Origin: Rhizoclosmatium globosum
Taxonomy: Eukaryota > Chytridiomycota > Chytridiomycetes > Chytridiales > Chytriomycetaceae
DNA length: 64,000 nt
Direction: 5' to 3'
NCBI GenBank assembly: GCA_002104985.1
Contig: MCGO01000013.1
Coordinates: forward strand, 186,001 to 250,000
Position numbers and translations under genes: made by a program. Every line of letters begins with the position of its first letter. The stretch's first letter is position 1. The notes under the pieces are model-generated. The model saw only the letters and a program-made list of their open reading frames with translations. It was not told where the DNA came from and did not search any database. Shown piece by piece: positions 33,624 through 45,957 of this stretch.

Positions 33624-34966
33624 ATGACCATCACAGCGAACGATATCGACTGGAAACACGTCGTGATTCTGTTTGGCACTCCGCTCATTGCCTTGTACGG
33701 ATTTGCTACAACCCCGCTGCAAACGCCCACTTTCTGGTGGTCTGTTCTTTACTACTTCTTCACTGGTCTTGGTATCACTGCCGGATACCACAGATACTGG
33801 GCTCATCGTTCCTATGATGCGACCCGTATCTGGCAGTTTATCATTCTGGCAGCCGGAACTGGTGCTATGGAGGGGTCCGTCAAATGGTGGGGCCGAGGAC
33901 ACAGAATCCACCACAGATTCACGGATACTGATAAGGATCCTTACAACGCGAAGCGTGGATTCTTGTGGTCTCACATTGGATGGATGATCATGAAGCAGAA
34001 GAAGAACGCAACTGTGGACATCTCTGACTTTAACTCTGACCCATGGATTCGTTTCCAACACAAATACTATCTTTAGTAAGTTCAAAATCATTTAAGGTGT
34101 GCAGTTTGATATCTTACCGTTATTTCAGCCTCGCTGTCTTCATGGCTTTCATTTTCCCCACTCTTGTTGCTGGTCTCGGTTGGGGCGACTGGGTTGGAGG
34201 TTTCTTCTTTGCTGGTGTTGCTCGTCTTGTTTTTGGTAAGTGAACGGATACTTCGGTGTGGCGGGTTTCTTACCGTATCTTTCAACGATAACAGTTCACC
34301 ACGCCACCTTCTGTGTCAACTCCTTGGCCCACTGGCTGGGAGACTTCACTTTCGATGACAAGCGAACTCCTAAAGATCACTTCTTGACTGCCTTTGTTAC
34401 CCTGGGCGAAGGATACCACAACTTCCACCACGAGTTCCCAGCCGACTACCGAAACGCCATTCAGTTCTACCAATATGACCCTACCAAATGGGTTATTTGG
34501 TGTGCATCTCTTATCGGCCTCACTTACAACTTGAAGATGTTCCCACACAATGAAATCGAAAAGGGAAGACTGTTCATGCAAGAGAAGAAGATTGCCGAAG
34601 CCAAGAAGAAGCTTGACTATGGTGTTGCCGTTGAAGAACTCCCATCACTGACATTCCAAGAAGGTTTGTAGTTTGAGTTGACAAATAACTGTTGCTAACA
34701 TAAAGTCTTTAGTGAAAGCAAAGATCGCTGAGACCGGAAAGCAACTTCTTATCATTTCAGATGTTGTGTATGACGTCAGCAAGTTCATGGATGACCACCC
34801 AGGTGGTAAAGGATTCTTGAAGGCTTCCGTTGGACGAGACGTAACAGTGTCATTCAACGGTGGAGTCTACGATCATGCCAACGCTGCCAGAAACTTGATG
34901 CAGTCGATGCGTTATGCTCGTCTGGAAGGAGCCGTGCCTGCAAATGCTGTTGCAAAGGAAGATTAA
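33624..34966 (+). CDS. Acyl-CoA delta-9 desaturase with C-terminal cytochrome b5 (OLE1 type), copy 1
   Basis: ER-membrane di-iron desaturase making mono-unsaturated fatty acids. Exons are 33624-34075, 34129-34235, 34295-34663 and 34713-34966, giving 393 residues. The three His boxes are present: H56RYWAH61, H93RIHH97 and H228NFHH232. Four hydrophobic helices surround them. The C-terminal part (about 310-385) is a cytochrome b5 domain with HPGG at 338-341 and the second haem His in YDHANAARN. The b5 fusion is the fungal arrangement. Intron 3 falls exactly between desaturase and b5 domains. A tandem paralog starts 390 bases downstream. Confidence 0.96.
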
Positions 34967-35356
34967 AGTCGAACAGATACCCCACATCAGCTAATACTCT
35001 GTTTCTCTTCATTTCTCCTTTTCGTTCGGCGGTGTGTGTGTTGGCTGCATCTTTTCACCTTTTGTACTTTAACGTTATTATGATGGTTTTCAATACATCA
35101 ATTTGTTCCTAACTTTTGTGCTCCCTGTTCCACTATTATGTTATTATGTTGAGAGTGGTGTGTCTATGTGTTTGTGTGTGTGAGAGTAAAAAAGACATCC
35201 AGAGATTCAACATTGTTCTCACGATTCAACGGATAAATGGATGAATTTGTGTAAGTTTAGCCGTTGAAGAAAGTATGACTCGCAGCTTGTCATACACTGC
35301 CCTTCAAAAGCAAGCAACCCGATAACGAAATCCAACACTACAAAGTGACTCTCAAA
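34967..35356. other. Intergenic between the two desaturases
   Basis: Contains a short GT-rich stretch (about 35010-35190, runs such as GTGTGTGTG) and otherwise nothing coding. It must carry the 3' end of copy 1 and the promoter of copy 2. Confidence 0.45.
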
Positions 35357-36658
35357 ATGATTTCAATCAACGAGATTGATTTTAAGCACACAATTCTACT
35401 CTTGAGCACTCCCGCTCTTGCTCTCTACGGATTCTTGAACGTCCCTCTTATTCCACAAACAGCTTTATGGTCCGTCTTGTATTACTTCTGGTCAGGTCTC
35501 GGAATCACAGCTGGATATCACCGATACTGGTCTCATCGATCGTATGATGCCACACGACTGTGGCAGTTCGTTATGATGCTTGCTGGTTCAAGCGCAGTTG
35601 AAGGGAGTATCAAGTGGTGGTCAAGGGGACATCGTGTCCATCATCGATTTACAGACACGGATAAGGATCCGTATAACGCTAAGAAGGGATTCTTTTGGAG
35701 TCATATTGGGTGGATGTTGAAAAAGCAAGGGAGACTTGCGACCGTAGACGTCTCGGACTTGAGTAAAGACTGGATCGTGAGATTTCAACACAAATATTAT
35801 CCTTTGTGAGTTTGTTGTTTAGTGTCAAGCTTTGACTAATTATCTGCGAAATTAGAGTTGCACTTATCATGGCATTTGTTGTGCCAACAACTGTGGCTGG
35901 ATTTGGTTGGGGTGATTGGAAAGGCGGCTTCTTCTTTGCAGGAGTAGCACGCTTGGTTTTCGGTAATGGGTTTCCTTTGTTTGTGTCACATTCACAAGCT
36001 CACATCTCTTTCAGTTCACCACGCCACGTTCTGCGTCAATTCACTGGCACACTACATCGGAGACTACACATACGACGATAAACATACTCCAAAAGACCAT
36101 TTCCTCACTGCGCTAATCACTTGCGGCGAAGGCTACCACAACTTTCATCATGAGTTTCCAGGAGATTACAGAAACGCAATCAAGTTTTACCAATATGATC
36201 CAACAAAATGGCTCATCTGGACTGCATCGTTGGTTGGCCTGACGTACAACCTGAAAGTGTTTCCCTCAAACGAGATTCAAAAAGGACGGATTTATATGCA
36301 AGAGAAGGAAATCGAACAGGTTAAACGAACTTTAGATTATGGAGTTCCTGTAGAGGATTTGGACTGTCTCTCAATGGATGAAGGTGTGTGTGAATTGATT
36401 TCGAGTGATGGAAACCTGAACAGCCCCACAGTCAAAGCAGAGATTGCAAGAACGGGAAAGCAACTTCTTATCATTTCTGGAGTGGTCTATGATGTCACAA
36501 CTTTCATGGAGGACCATCCAGGTGGCAAGGGCTTTTTGAAGGCTTCAGTTGGTCGTGACGTCACCGCCTCTTTCAACGGAGAAGTATACGACCACGCAAA
36601 TGCTGCCCGAAATCTCATGTCGTCCATGCGTTATGCTCGCCTGAAAAAGGAGGAATAA
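35357..36658 (+). CDS. Acyl-CoA delta-9 desaturase with C-terminal cytochrome b5 (OLE1 type), copy 2
   Basis: Tandem paralog, 383 residues. Exons are 35357-35805, 35856-35962, 36015-36383 and 36432-36658. Exons 2 and 3 have exactly the same lengths (107 and 369) as in copy 1. The His boxes are HRYWSH, HRVHH and HNFHH. The b5 domain carries EDHPGG and YDHANAARN. The last intron (36384-36431) is 48 bases, a multiple of three without a stop, so it can be mistaken for coding sequence. Comparison with copy 1 shows it should be removed (GAA G|TC). The start ATG at 35357 aligns with that of copy 1. Substrate chain length may differ between the copies but cannot be read here. Confidence 0.95.
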
Positions 36659-36692
36659 TTCAATAAATAATCTTTTGACTTTACTTTCAATA

Positions 36693-39600
36693 TTAAACAT
36701 CAAAGCTTAATTCGTCAACCTCATTTGCAAATAAATCCCATCCATCATTTTGGAGTGTTGGAATTGTCGCTTCCTTTTGCTTGGATTCAACTACTTCAAA
36801 ATCCTCCTCCCCCAATTCCAAGTCATCAAGAGTATTTGCGTTCGCCTTTGGCACTGGCACACCAAAGTCTTCATAATCATCCCTGGCAGTTTCTTTGTCA
36901 TACACTTCGTCCTCCAATCTGTCCACTTGATCCCCTTCATCCACCACAGCTCCATGAAACATTGAAATAACCTCGGCAACCGACTTCACACCTACCATTT
37001 TCATCATTAAATCCATTCTTTAAGTTCGAAATCGAAACTCACCACATCCCGCAATAACATCCCTCCAAACCCTAGAACTTCCTCTCAACAGCCGCCCGTT
37101 CCCAACAATCAACAAATGTCTCCTCGCTCGTGTCAAAGCAACATTAACTCGCTTGAACTCGTCAATAAACCCAACATCATTGCTTCGAACTGTACTAATC
37201 AGAATCACATCCTTCTCTCCACCTTGAAACGAGTCAACAGTGTTCACTTGAATTCCCGTCAAGTTTGCGTTTCCAGATAGTTTCTTTGAAAGTGCAGTCG
37301 CTTGACTCTTGTCTATTATCCACGTTTTTTTCTTTTTAAAAAAAAAGTATTCGGTTTTACAATATACAACTTACAGAACGTAATGACACCAATTTTTGAC
37401 GTCTCGACACCTTCACCGTCTTCATTGACCGCAACAAACGCTTGTAACAGCCGTTGGACGACTTCAACTTCTTCGTAGTTCACTAAACTCCCACTTCCCC
37501 ATCCACTTCCCCGTCTTTCCACTCCATTTGAAACATCTACAAACACAGCGGCGCGCAATCCATCTACGAGAGCGGATGTGTTGGACTCCTTCGATCCATG
37601 TAGAAGTTGGCCGTTGTAAAACAGTTGGTTTGGGATTTCTGCTATATCCGGGTGACATCGATACTGTGTCCTCAGTAGAGTTGACTGATGCCCTAGCGCT
37701 AATAACCGTGAATACAAGGTACAGTCAAGAGAGGTTGTAGGGTTCGCAGTTGAAGTTTCGAGGGTTGGAGAAAGTTGGTTTGGGTCCCCAATTAAAAGCG
37801 CGTTCGAGGGGTGTAAACGAAGTATGGGTAGGAGGGAGAGGGGTTCCGTCATTTGAGAGCATTCGTCAAGAATTAGGAGGGAGGTTTGAATCGCGTCAAG
37901 GGATTCAAAGGTGGTTGCGACGCAGGTGACGCCAATTACGAACGCCGTATCTAAAAGGTTTCTGTTCTCGTTTGCTGTTGGGTTTGAACATGAGTTGAAA
38001 GTGAAGAAGCGTAAATGGAGAAAGAAATCACCTGTAAATCGTCGTACAGCTTCTTGTAATGACCGTTTCTGTCCTACATCCAATCCATCCGCTTTCAACA
38101 TAGCCTTGAGTTCTTTCAAGTCATCGTTTGAACTCTTGAGTTGTTGCAAAGTATACGGCAAGATGGCCTTTGAAATCTTTTTGACGCTACCGATACGAAC
38201 AAAATCTGTGAATTCAAGTGATAGCAAGGTTTGGAGGATTTGGTCTACTGCAACTGTAAAAATCTTGAATCAGAAACGAGAAACCAATGGTTGTTCATTA
38301 CACTCTACCATTACTCATTGATGATATGCCAATTCGGAAATTGGGGACATGGCCAAAGTACCCCTCTTCAATTGCGCGATGAAAGAATATCACAAGCACG
38401 GCAATGAGATACGTTTTGCCAGATCCAAACACCTAAAGTTCACATCAGTACCCTCAGATACACAAAAGAATGGCCCATGACTCACACCGTGAACTAATTG
38501 AAACCCATTCTGCCCTTTCAATACACTCATGGCAATAGTTTCAATCACACTTCCTTGATCTTGATTCAGCGTAAACTCTTTCTTTACAGACTCAACAAGT
38601 CCCATCACATTTTCGATTTCATCATCCTCTGCCTCAGCATTTGCAGTTGTGACATGTGAAGAAGGTGGTAATCCCAACAGTTCCGGCAGAAGTGGCTGCA
38701 CATTCCCGCATACGTCTTCCATTTCGTCCTCGATATTAACGTCAAAACTACTCCAACTTATATTCTCAAGATTCCGCATCATCAATAGATCCGTCATGGC
38801 GTTTAAACCGTGTATGACAAAGACAGGCTTTCGTACATCAAGTGTTCTTGAAGTTTGTGCGTCGAGGTCACTGAATGGTGAGATTTCAACAGTATTCGCC
38901 CCGGAAACACCGTAAAACACGCCAGTTGCTATAAATGTGATTTGGGAAAAGTCTTTGGTTGGGGATATGATCCAAATGTCGTCTGAAGGGATTCGTTAGG
39001 TGATTAGCAGTTTGAAATAAGATAGTTAAAAAACGCACCTTTTGAGACTTCAATGTGTTGTGGTTTGCTTTCGAATGTGAGTAAAAAGTTTCCAGCACGT
39101 TCTGTGAATGTGGGTGTTCCTTCTTTGTGTTGAAATGATTCTCGCGTGAGGAGTGAGATTGCGGCAGGGTAGATGTGTACTTTTGGGGAGTAGGATGAGT
39201 TGCCTGTTGACGATGAGGTGGTGCCGTGTAGTTTCAAGGCTAAAGCATCGAGTTGGAGTTGTATGTGCTCGAGGATTGCAGTATGGAAGCTTTGTTGATA
39301 AAGTTCTTGAGATTCCTGAATGATGGGTTAGTTTGTGCGTTATTGGAGAGAGTGACTGACAAATTTACGTGGAATTGAAAATGTTCGTTTGAGGGAGGAT
39401 CGTTTGAGACCATTGCATTGGTCGCGAGTGCGAAAGTAGAGAGTAGTGGGGCTGTGTTTGGGAATGGACGGAACTGACATCGGCTTCACGGATGCATTGG
39501 AAATTGTGGATGACTGAGGATTTTGTTTTAAAGCGCCGATAGAGAGAAGAGGTTTCTTTTTAACTGGGGCTTCTCGTTCTGAAGGAAAGGAAGATCGCTT

Positions 39601-40580
39601 TGAAGCTTGATTTTGTGGTTGTAATGGTGCAGAAACAATTGTTGGCGGTCGAAAAGTTCCAAATTTAGGAATGTACTTAGATTTGGAAGATGTTGGAAGA
39701 AGATTGGTGGCTTGTGCATGGTTGATATGGTTGGGTTTGGTTGAATGAAGGGGCTTTTGCAGAAATAGTGCTGATGTTGGAGCTTTGGTCATAGAAACGG
39801 GCGACGACAAAGCTTCTTTTGGATGATTAGAATATTCCGGGGATGATCGTTGATGCACTTGATTGAGTCGCATAGGTGAAGTATATTCTAATTCCACTGC
39901 GATATCTTCAAAGTTCTCAACCATTGAAGAACGACCCTCAGACTCATTCGGCTCCAAATCAATAGCAGGGATATAACGAAAATCATCATCGTCCTCATTA
40001 GGATCCTCAGCGTCCCATTGACTAAATGGATTCATTTTTCGAGTCTTTTTCTGGGGAGCGACAAACGGTTGGTCCGCCTCGAGTTGAGAATCATTCACTT
40101 GCACTCGTTGTTGGATGCTTTCTTTTGGTTTAGGCTGTATTGATTGCTGCTGTATTACAGGCGTTGGAGCGGCGGGAGTGTCCTTCAGAGTGAGGGGTCT
40201 AAACTTTGAGATGATGATTCTTTGACGCGGCCGCAGAGGAGGTTTAGGTTGAGTAGTAGTAGTAGTGGTGGTAGTAGTAGTTGCACTTGGAGTGTCATTG
40301 TTTGAATTCAACTCTTTCGCACCAACAACACAAAAGAAACGATCGAATTCGAGTTCGTCGTCTTCGTTGATTTCTTTTGTGAAAAGCGAAGCGATTTGTC
40401 TCTTTTGGTCGTCAAGAAGAAGCGCCTTTGATCCATCAACTGAAACTCGAACGAATCCATCAGAGAATGGCTTCACTTTGCGATTGCGATAACTGGTGAT
40501 TGCTCGTTTAGTTGCTTGATTTGGTTATCGAAGAACGAAGAAACTTGCATGATCGGCGTGTACAGGGCTGAGTAGAGCAT
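36693..40580 (-). CDS. ZGRF1-like DNA helicase (DUF2439 + superfamily 1B helicase)
   Basis: Probable nuclear 5'-3' helicase of the ZGRF1 group, which acts in homologous recombination and crosslink repair. The N-terminus (about 40350-40530) resembles DUF2439 ([14 protein letters not shown], then [12 protein letters not shown]). A long disordered Pro/Ser/Gln-rich stretch follows. The helicase part has Walker A GVFGSGKT across an intron near 38430-38485, DExx motif [56 protein letters not shown] and the final [15 protein letters not shown]. At least six introns. I see no GRF zinc finger, which animal ZGRF1 has. The 5' end is unsure: the ATG at 40580 (MLYSALYT) fits DUF2439 but joins the next exon in the wrong frame. 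Confidence 0.82.
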
Positions 40581-40915
40581 TGGTGGTTTGGTTGGTGGTT
40601 TGGTTGAAGGTGTTTGCTGCTTCTGTCCGAAATATTCATGCGACTTTGCCTGACCTTGCCACCTTTGCTAAACTCTAAATCTTACTCTTACTGATGAATC
40701 CTAAAGTACTTTGTCAAGACTGGGAATGAGTTATTCCACAAATACAGCATACCACAAACTGCGATTCACGTTAGTATATATGTTCATGATGACCCACTAT
40801 TCCGTTGAAAAGGCCGCAAGTAAAAGAAATAGTAGATTAATGTTTATTTTCTTTCTCTTCTCCTTTCATTCTTCCACTTTCTTGTTTTTGAGTGACTCGA
40901 ACAAAAAGCAAACAA
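40581..40915. promoter_or_regulatory. Divergent intergenic region, ZGRF1-like and eIF2B-beta genes
   Basis: A 335-base gap between back-to-back start codons. Next to the ZGRF1 side is a short tandem TTGGTGGTTTGG-type repeat (40580-40610). No RNA gene or extra open frame. Confidence 0.4.
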
Positions 40916-42286
40916 ATGAATGTTGTGGTGGATGCATTAAGAGACAAGCTCCGTCGAAGGTAGTCACCATTGGCATCCAATCAATGCTCTCTGACTACTC
41001 CTTCACACCAGACAAGTCGTCGGGCCCTTCAAAGTCGCAATCGAAACTGCAAAAGTGTTTCTGATTGTCGTCCGCGGATCCCGGTGGAGCACCAAAGAAG
41101 AACTGATTGAAATCGTGGCTGAAAAGGGCCGTGTCTTGACTCAGGCGCAGCCAAATGGTTGGTGTTTTTTGTGTGGTTGGGTTGGTCTTATGCTCAGGAA
41201 ACAACACAGAGTTGGCTGTTGGAAACATTACCGACAGAGTTATTGGACTGATTCGGGAGGAACATACTGCGTTGGTGAACTCAGGGCAGGAGTTGGATGC
41301 GAATGAGTATAGGGACAGTCTGAAGACAAATGTCATGGATGCAATCAAGGAGTTGATGGATGAGACGGAGAGTGCAACCACGAATATTGCATCAAGAGCT
41401 TTGGAACATATTCACTCAAAGTAGGGTCTCCTATTTGATGTTGTTCCACTACCTTGTTGACTGTTGTGCGTTGCAGTGAAATCATCATGACCCTTGGACG
41501 ATCCCCTGCCGTCGAAATGTTCTTGAAGGAAGCTTCCAAGTTGAGAAAGTTTCAGGTTATTGTTGCTGAGACGAGTCCAGGGTACTAAACCAACTCTTTC
41601 CACTAATCTCATAACTCATCGCACCCCTTCCAGCTACGATGGCCAACAAATGGCTCTCTCCCTGTCACAATCTGGAATCGATACAACTCTCATCTCCGAT
41701 GGCTCCATTTTTGCCGTCATGTCTCGCGTCAACAAAGTGATTCTTGGAACTCATGCAGTCCTCGCGAATGGTGGTCTTGTTGCAATTGCTGGAACGCATG
41801 TTGTTGCTGCCGCTGCTAAGCATCATTCGACGCCTGTCGTCGTCTTGATGGAGCTGTATAAAATGAGTTCACAGTTTCCGTTTGATGCTGATTCGTATAA
41901 CCAGTTGGTGAATCCAGATACTGTCTTTGGATTTGATGATGGTGAGTTTCGAGATTTGGGAGGGGGAATGGTGTGGAAGCAGGTTGAGTGAAAGCGAGCT
42001 TGAATCTTCTAATTTCTTGCCTACTGCCTCCGATCACGTACTCTGCTACACTTTTACTCGTTATCGCTCCCAGCACGCTAACTTTGCTTTTCTTAAGGCG
42101 ATATGATTGACAAAGTGGATATCATCAACCCATCCTTCGATTTCGTTGTCCCAGATCTTGTGAATCTATTTATCACGAATATGTACGTTTTCTGTATATC
42201 TATTATCCCTCTAACTTATAATTAGTGGTGCACACCCACCTTCTTACGTGTCCCGCATGATTTATGAAGACTCACGAGAACATTAA
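40916..42286 (+). CDS. GCD7: eIF2B subunit beta (GCD7)
   Basis: Regulatory subunit of the guanine-nucleotide exchange factor for eIF2, in the cytosol. Seven exons: 40916-40959, 41012-41157, 41198-41420, 41477-41581, 41634-41941, 42098-42182 and 42226-42286, giving 323 residues. Landmarks: [54 protein letters not shown], the highly conserved [20 protein letters not shown], and [13 protein letters not shown]. The C-terminus [20 protein letters not shown] distinguishes beta from the alpha and delta paralogs. All splice junctions are in phase. It is followed about 100 bases later by the proteasome beta-2 gene on the same strand. Confidence 0.95.
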
Positions 42287-42387
42287 ATAAACAGTTATAA
42301 ATACGAGAAAGAGGGGTAATAGGAATGTGATGGTAAAGGACAAGTTGAGTTGGAGGCAACGCGGCATCAAAAAGTTGACTGCACAAA

Positions 42388-43578
42388 ATGTCTTTGCCGT
42401 CCACCGCCGCACCCAAACCGGGATTCAACTTTGAAAACTACGCGAGGTCTGTATTCAAATCGATGACTGGAATCTGTGTGAGCTACCGGGTCTAGGCTGG
42501 TTACTGCTCCAGCCCTAGTGGTTTAGACTTGCAGAATCCATCCTTCTCCTCCGAATCGCATCTGACTCAATCTTCAACTTGACCAGAAATGAAATGCTCG
42601 CCGCCAAGGGTGCTAAGTTGCCCAAGGCCACCAAGACCGGAACCACCATCGTTGGCTGCTTGTACAAGGTGAGAACCACCCATCCCATCCCACCTCTTCT
42701 GTCCTTTAACACTGTATTAAAATAGGACGGACTCGTTCTCGGCGCCGATACCCGTGCAACCAGCGGTCCCATCGTAGCCGACAAAAACTGTGAGAAGATC
42801 CACTACCTCGCTCCAAACATGTAAACGCGAAAACCCAACCCCCTCATTCCCTAATTCAAATCTCACATTCATTTCCCATGGGGGAAAAAAAGGTACTGCT
42901 GTGGAGCCGGAACTGCCGCAGACACTGAATTCACAACCAACCTCATTGCCTCAAAACTTGAACTTCACACCCTCGCCACTGGTCGTCAGGCACGCGTCAC
43001 GACCGCCATGACTATGTTGAAGCAGATGTTGTTCCGATACCAAGGGCACATTGGAGCTGCCCTTGTTTTGGGTGGTGTTGATGTCACGGGTCCACACTTG
43101 TACACGATTTACCCACATGGAAGTACTGATAAGTTGCCCTTTGTGACGATGGGAAGTGGATCTTTGGCGGCGATGAGTGTGTTTGAGAGTAGCTGGAAGC
43201 CTGATATGACTGTGAGTGTTTTTTTTTCGGATTCTGGATTTATGCTGCTCATCTTATGCTCTTTTTGTTGAATAGCGTGACCAAGCCGTTGAACTTGTTA
43301 AGGACGCGATTGAGGCTGGTATCTTCAACGATTTGGGATCTGGAAGTAATGTGGATGTCTGTGTGATTACCAAGGACAATGTGGAATACCTGCGTAACTA
43401 CCGTAAACCTAACGAGCGTGAACCAAAGTTGCAGAGCTACAAGTTTGCCAGGGGAACCACTGGTTAGATTTTTGAATATCTATTTTGCAAACTCTAACTC
43501 GTTTGCTCAGCTACGCTCACTTCTGACTTCCGCAAGTTTGTTGACGTGATTGAGGGCGATGCTATGGATATGAGCTAA
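42388..43578 (+). CDS. PUP1: 20S proteasome subunit beta-2 (PUP1)
   Basis: Catalytic beta subunit with trypsin-like activity. Exons are 42388-42446, 42587-42668, 42726-42820, 42893-43211, 43276-43462 and 43511-43578, giving 269 residues. The propeptide is cut at G38|T39 in KTGTTIVG, leaving T39 as nucleophile. [12 protein letters not shown] and [20 protein letters not shown] follow, as in beta-2/beta-7 orthologs. The block [20 protein letters not shown] is almost invariant. [17 protein letters not shown] and a short C-terminal tail, for docking on the neighbouring subunit, end the protein. No frame problems. Confidence 0.97.
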
Positions 43579-43667
43579 ACGTATTTTGTGCTGCTTGAGT
43601 TGCAGCAATGACTTCAACTATTCGAAGCTATCGTGGAATAAACGTCAAATCATATGTACTATCCAAT

Positions 43668-44596
43668 TTAATCTTCATCCGATGTATCTCTTTCGCGCTC
43701 TTCGTCATCTGCGTCATTGAATTCCATGCCTCCATACGTTTTGAAGTAAATGTGCTGGCAGTTGATCAAGTCTCCCCATTCAATCACTTCATCGCAGCCT
43801 GGACAGTCTCCTTTGATAGGTAGCATTTGAAATGGGTATGGTGAAGGGGAAACTTCAGATTCCAACATGTCTTGTGCCAGGCAAGTTAAGTGTGAGACCA
43901 TCTCACATTCTTCTGTTACCGGACAAATCAAGAATGACAAGGGTTTCTATGGCATAATAAGATTGATGATGATGCCTCAATTCAACTTACAGATCGATCA
44001 ATTGCCTTTCTGCATAACGAACACGAGCTTCCTCCTTTGAGCGCTCCTTCAAACTTTTGCACAACCGCGTCATCAACCCCTCGACGAAACGGAAGCTCCA
44101 ACAAGCTCCCGTAAGAAACCATTGTATCAACGCCAGGCAAAGCTTCAAAGTATTCCTGCAGACTCTCAGACGTAAAATGCACCTTCAAAGGCCATCGCGA
44201 CCACTGGTCCACCAACAACATATCCGCCAGTACCGTAGCTTTGTATGTATATCTTGGTCTTTTCGCGGTGGGGCAGATGCTTTTAGGTGACGAGATTGGT
44301 GGGGTTTCTGCCAGGCCCATTCAAACTGGAGGGCTGCGATGCTGTTGGGGAAGCCGTGGACGATTGCGACCATTTGCCCTTGGATGTTGTCAGTTTGAAT
44401 GTGGTTGTTTGAGTTTTTGTGTTGAAGAGTGTGGGACGTGCTTACAAGGACGAAGCCGGACTGTCTTCTTTGCTCCGCCTTGGATTTCGCCATTGTGTTG
44501 GCGGATTCGTCGGTGAGGATCTGGCGTGGATCCTACGTAGCATTTGGTTCCTTTTCCGGGTTGGAGGCATTGGAGGAGGTAGCAGGCATAAAACAT
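43668..44596 (-). CDS. SLX1: SLX1 structure-specific endonuclease subunit
   Basis: GIY-YIG nuclease that, with SLX4, resolves branched DNA. Exons are 44446-44596, 43991-44378 and 43668-43946. The GIY-YIG part reads [42 protein letters not shown] and [16 protein letters not shown]. The C-terminal zinc-binding RING-like part has [34 protein letters not shown] and [16 protein letters not shown]. The exons sum to 818 bases, one short of a multiple of three. The break lies between SRHL and the next conserved stretch, in a four-A run at about 44256-44265. One missing A would restore a 272-residue protein. The neighbouring proteasome gene converges on its 3' end. Confidence 0.9.
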
Positions 44597-44737
44597 GATT
44601 TTGATGTGGGTTTTCGAAGTGTTCTTTTCACGCGTTTCTACTTTTATTGTCATATTTATATGGATGGAAACGACGAAGGTTTCATGTTTGTTCCAGAGTT
44701 TCATTTTTCACCTCACACTCACCTCTTACACCAAGAG

Positions 44738-45899
44738 ATGATGAACCCCAACGACCTCTTTACCACGGCTGTGACCATGTCCTTGACAACACCTGTTGCT
44801 GGCCTTACGTTTATCTCACAAGCCTTCCTCTCGACATGGGCGGTATCTCCTGAAACAATCCAAACGAACCTTTCATTCGTTCAACGAGCTAACGATTGTG
44901 CAAAAGGCGTCATCAATAAGGGAGACGCTGGACAAGAATTCTTTGATGCTAATATCTGTCTGGCTGGTTTCGCCCACTCCAAACGTCACTTTCAAAAAGC
45001 ACTTTCGTACTGCGATGCTGCAATTGACAGCAAGTACGCCAATGAATCCACAAAAGCTCGAGCTCTTGTTAATCAACTGGCCGGCCGAATCTACTACGAA
45101 ATGGACGTAAAACACCATGATGAACATGGCAAGTTCATGACCATCGCAAAGAAGAACCCGGGAATCGAATACTTCTTTGAGGCAAATGAGTGGGATCCGT
45201 TACTGTATATTGCTCGATCTCGTCGTATCACATATATGCACTTGTACTTTTACAATCCGAAGCGCCTTGAAGAACCCAAAGAGGAACTAATATGGAATTT
45301 AGTCAACATCTGGAGATTCATGTTGGAAGACTGTCAAATTCTTGAGAAGCAGCTGGAGGCTGGGGAAATCCCATATTGTAAAGAAGTTGCGGAAGCGTTT
45401 AGTCAATTTGCATATCATGTCAAGTTTCGTGAAGATCTTATAGGGCCGGTGAATGCTACGAATCAGATTTGGTGCCTGGGTATACATCAAAGTATTGGTT
45501 TGAGAAATCAATGCAGGCTTTCAGTCGCATCAGCGGAGAACTTCATGGGTCGGAGATTGGTGCATAGGTGTGCATTTTGAGGAATTCGCCGTGCTGTATC
45601 CTGACGTTGCGCAAAAGTACAAAGCCATTATTCTGCAGCGAAAGAAAGATATGAAGAGATGAACTATGAATTAATTGAGAAATTCCGGAATCAAGAGGCG
45701 AAAAAGATCGCTTTAACTCTGGTCAGTGTGTGAATGTGGGAAGAAGGAGAAATTGAAACGGTGCCAGCGTTGTTTGATGGTGTACTACTGTTCGACAGAC
45801 TGTCAAAAAGCGAACTGGCAACGGGAACACAAGATAGTGTGTAAAATGATGAAAGAAACTATGACAGCTGGTAATTCGAAATTGAAAGCAAAGGAATGA
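44738..45899 (+). CDS. MYND-finger protein with helical-repeat region, copy 1, broken frame
   Basis: The C-terminal MYND zinc finger (about 45730-45855) is clear: CECGKKEKLKRCQRCLMVYYC, then CQKANWQREHK and a final C. MYND fingers usually bind proline-rich partners. The rest is helical, perhaps TPR-like (DANICLAGFAHSKRHFQKAL, YCDAAIDSKYANE), with no known enzyme motif. It is a tandem paralog of the next gene. As written the frame breaks at about 45435-45445, 45561-45570, 45645-45660 and about 45722. The first two are single missing bases by comparison with copy 2. No introns are evident. Function unknown. The ATG at 44738 (followed by a second) is the likely start; the open frame runs further upstream into SLX1. 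Confidence 0.65.
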
Positions 45900-45957
45900 A
45901 GTTAGGAATAAACATGGGACTTGTTATTTTTCAGTTATTATTAATAGTTGTCCGTAA

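Noticed and set aside
35010..35190. GT-rich repeats as a CRISPR-like or regulatory array
   Set aside because: Short irregular microsatellite runs without spacers, in a eukaryotic intergenic region.
44256..44265. Programmed ribosomal frameshift in SLX1 and other broken genes
   Set aside because: Breaks occur at many unrelated sites with no shared slippery sequence or downstream structure; a missing base is simpler.
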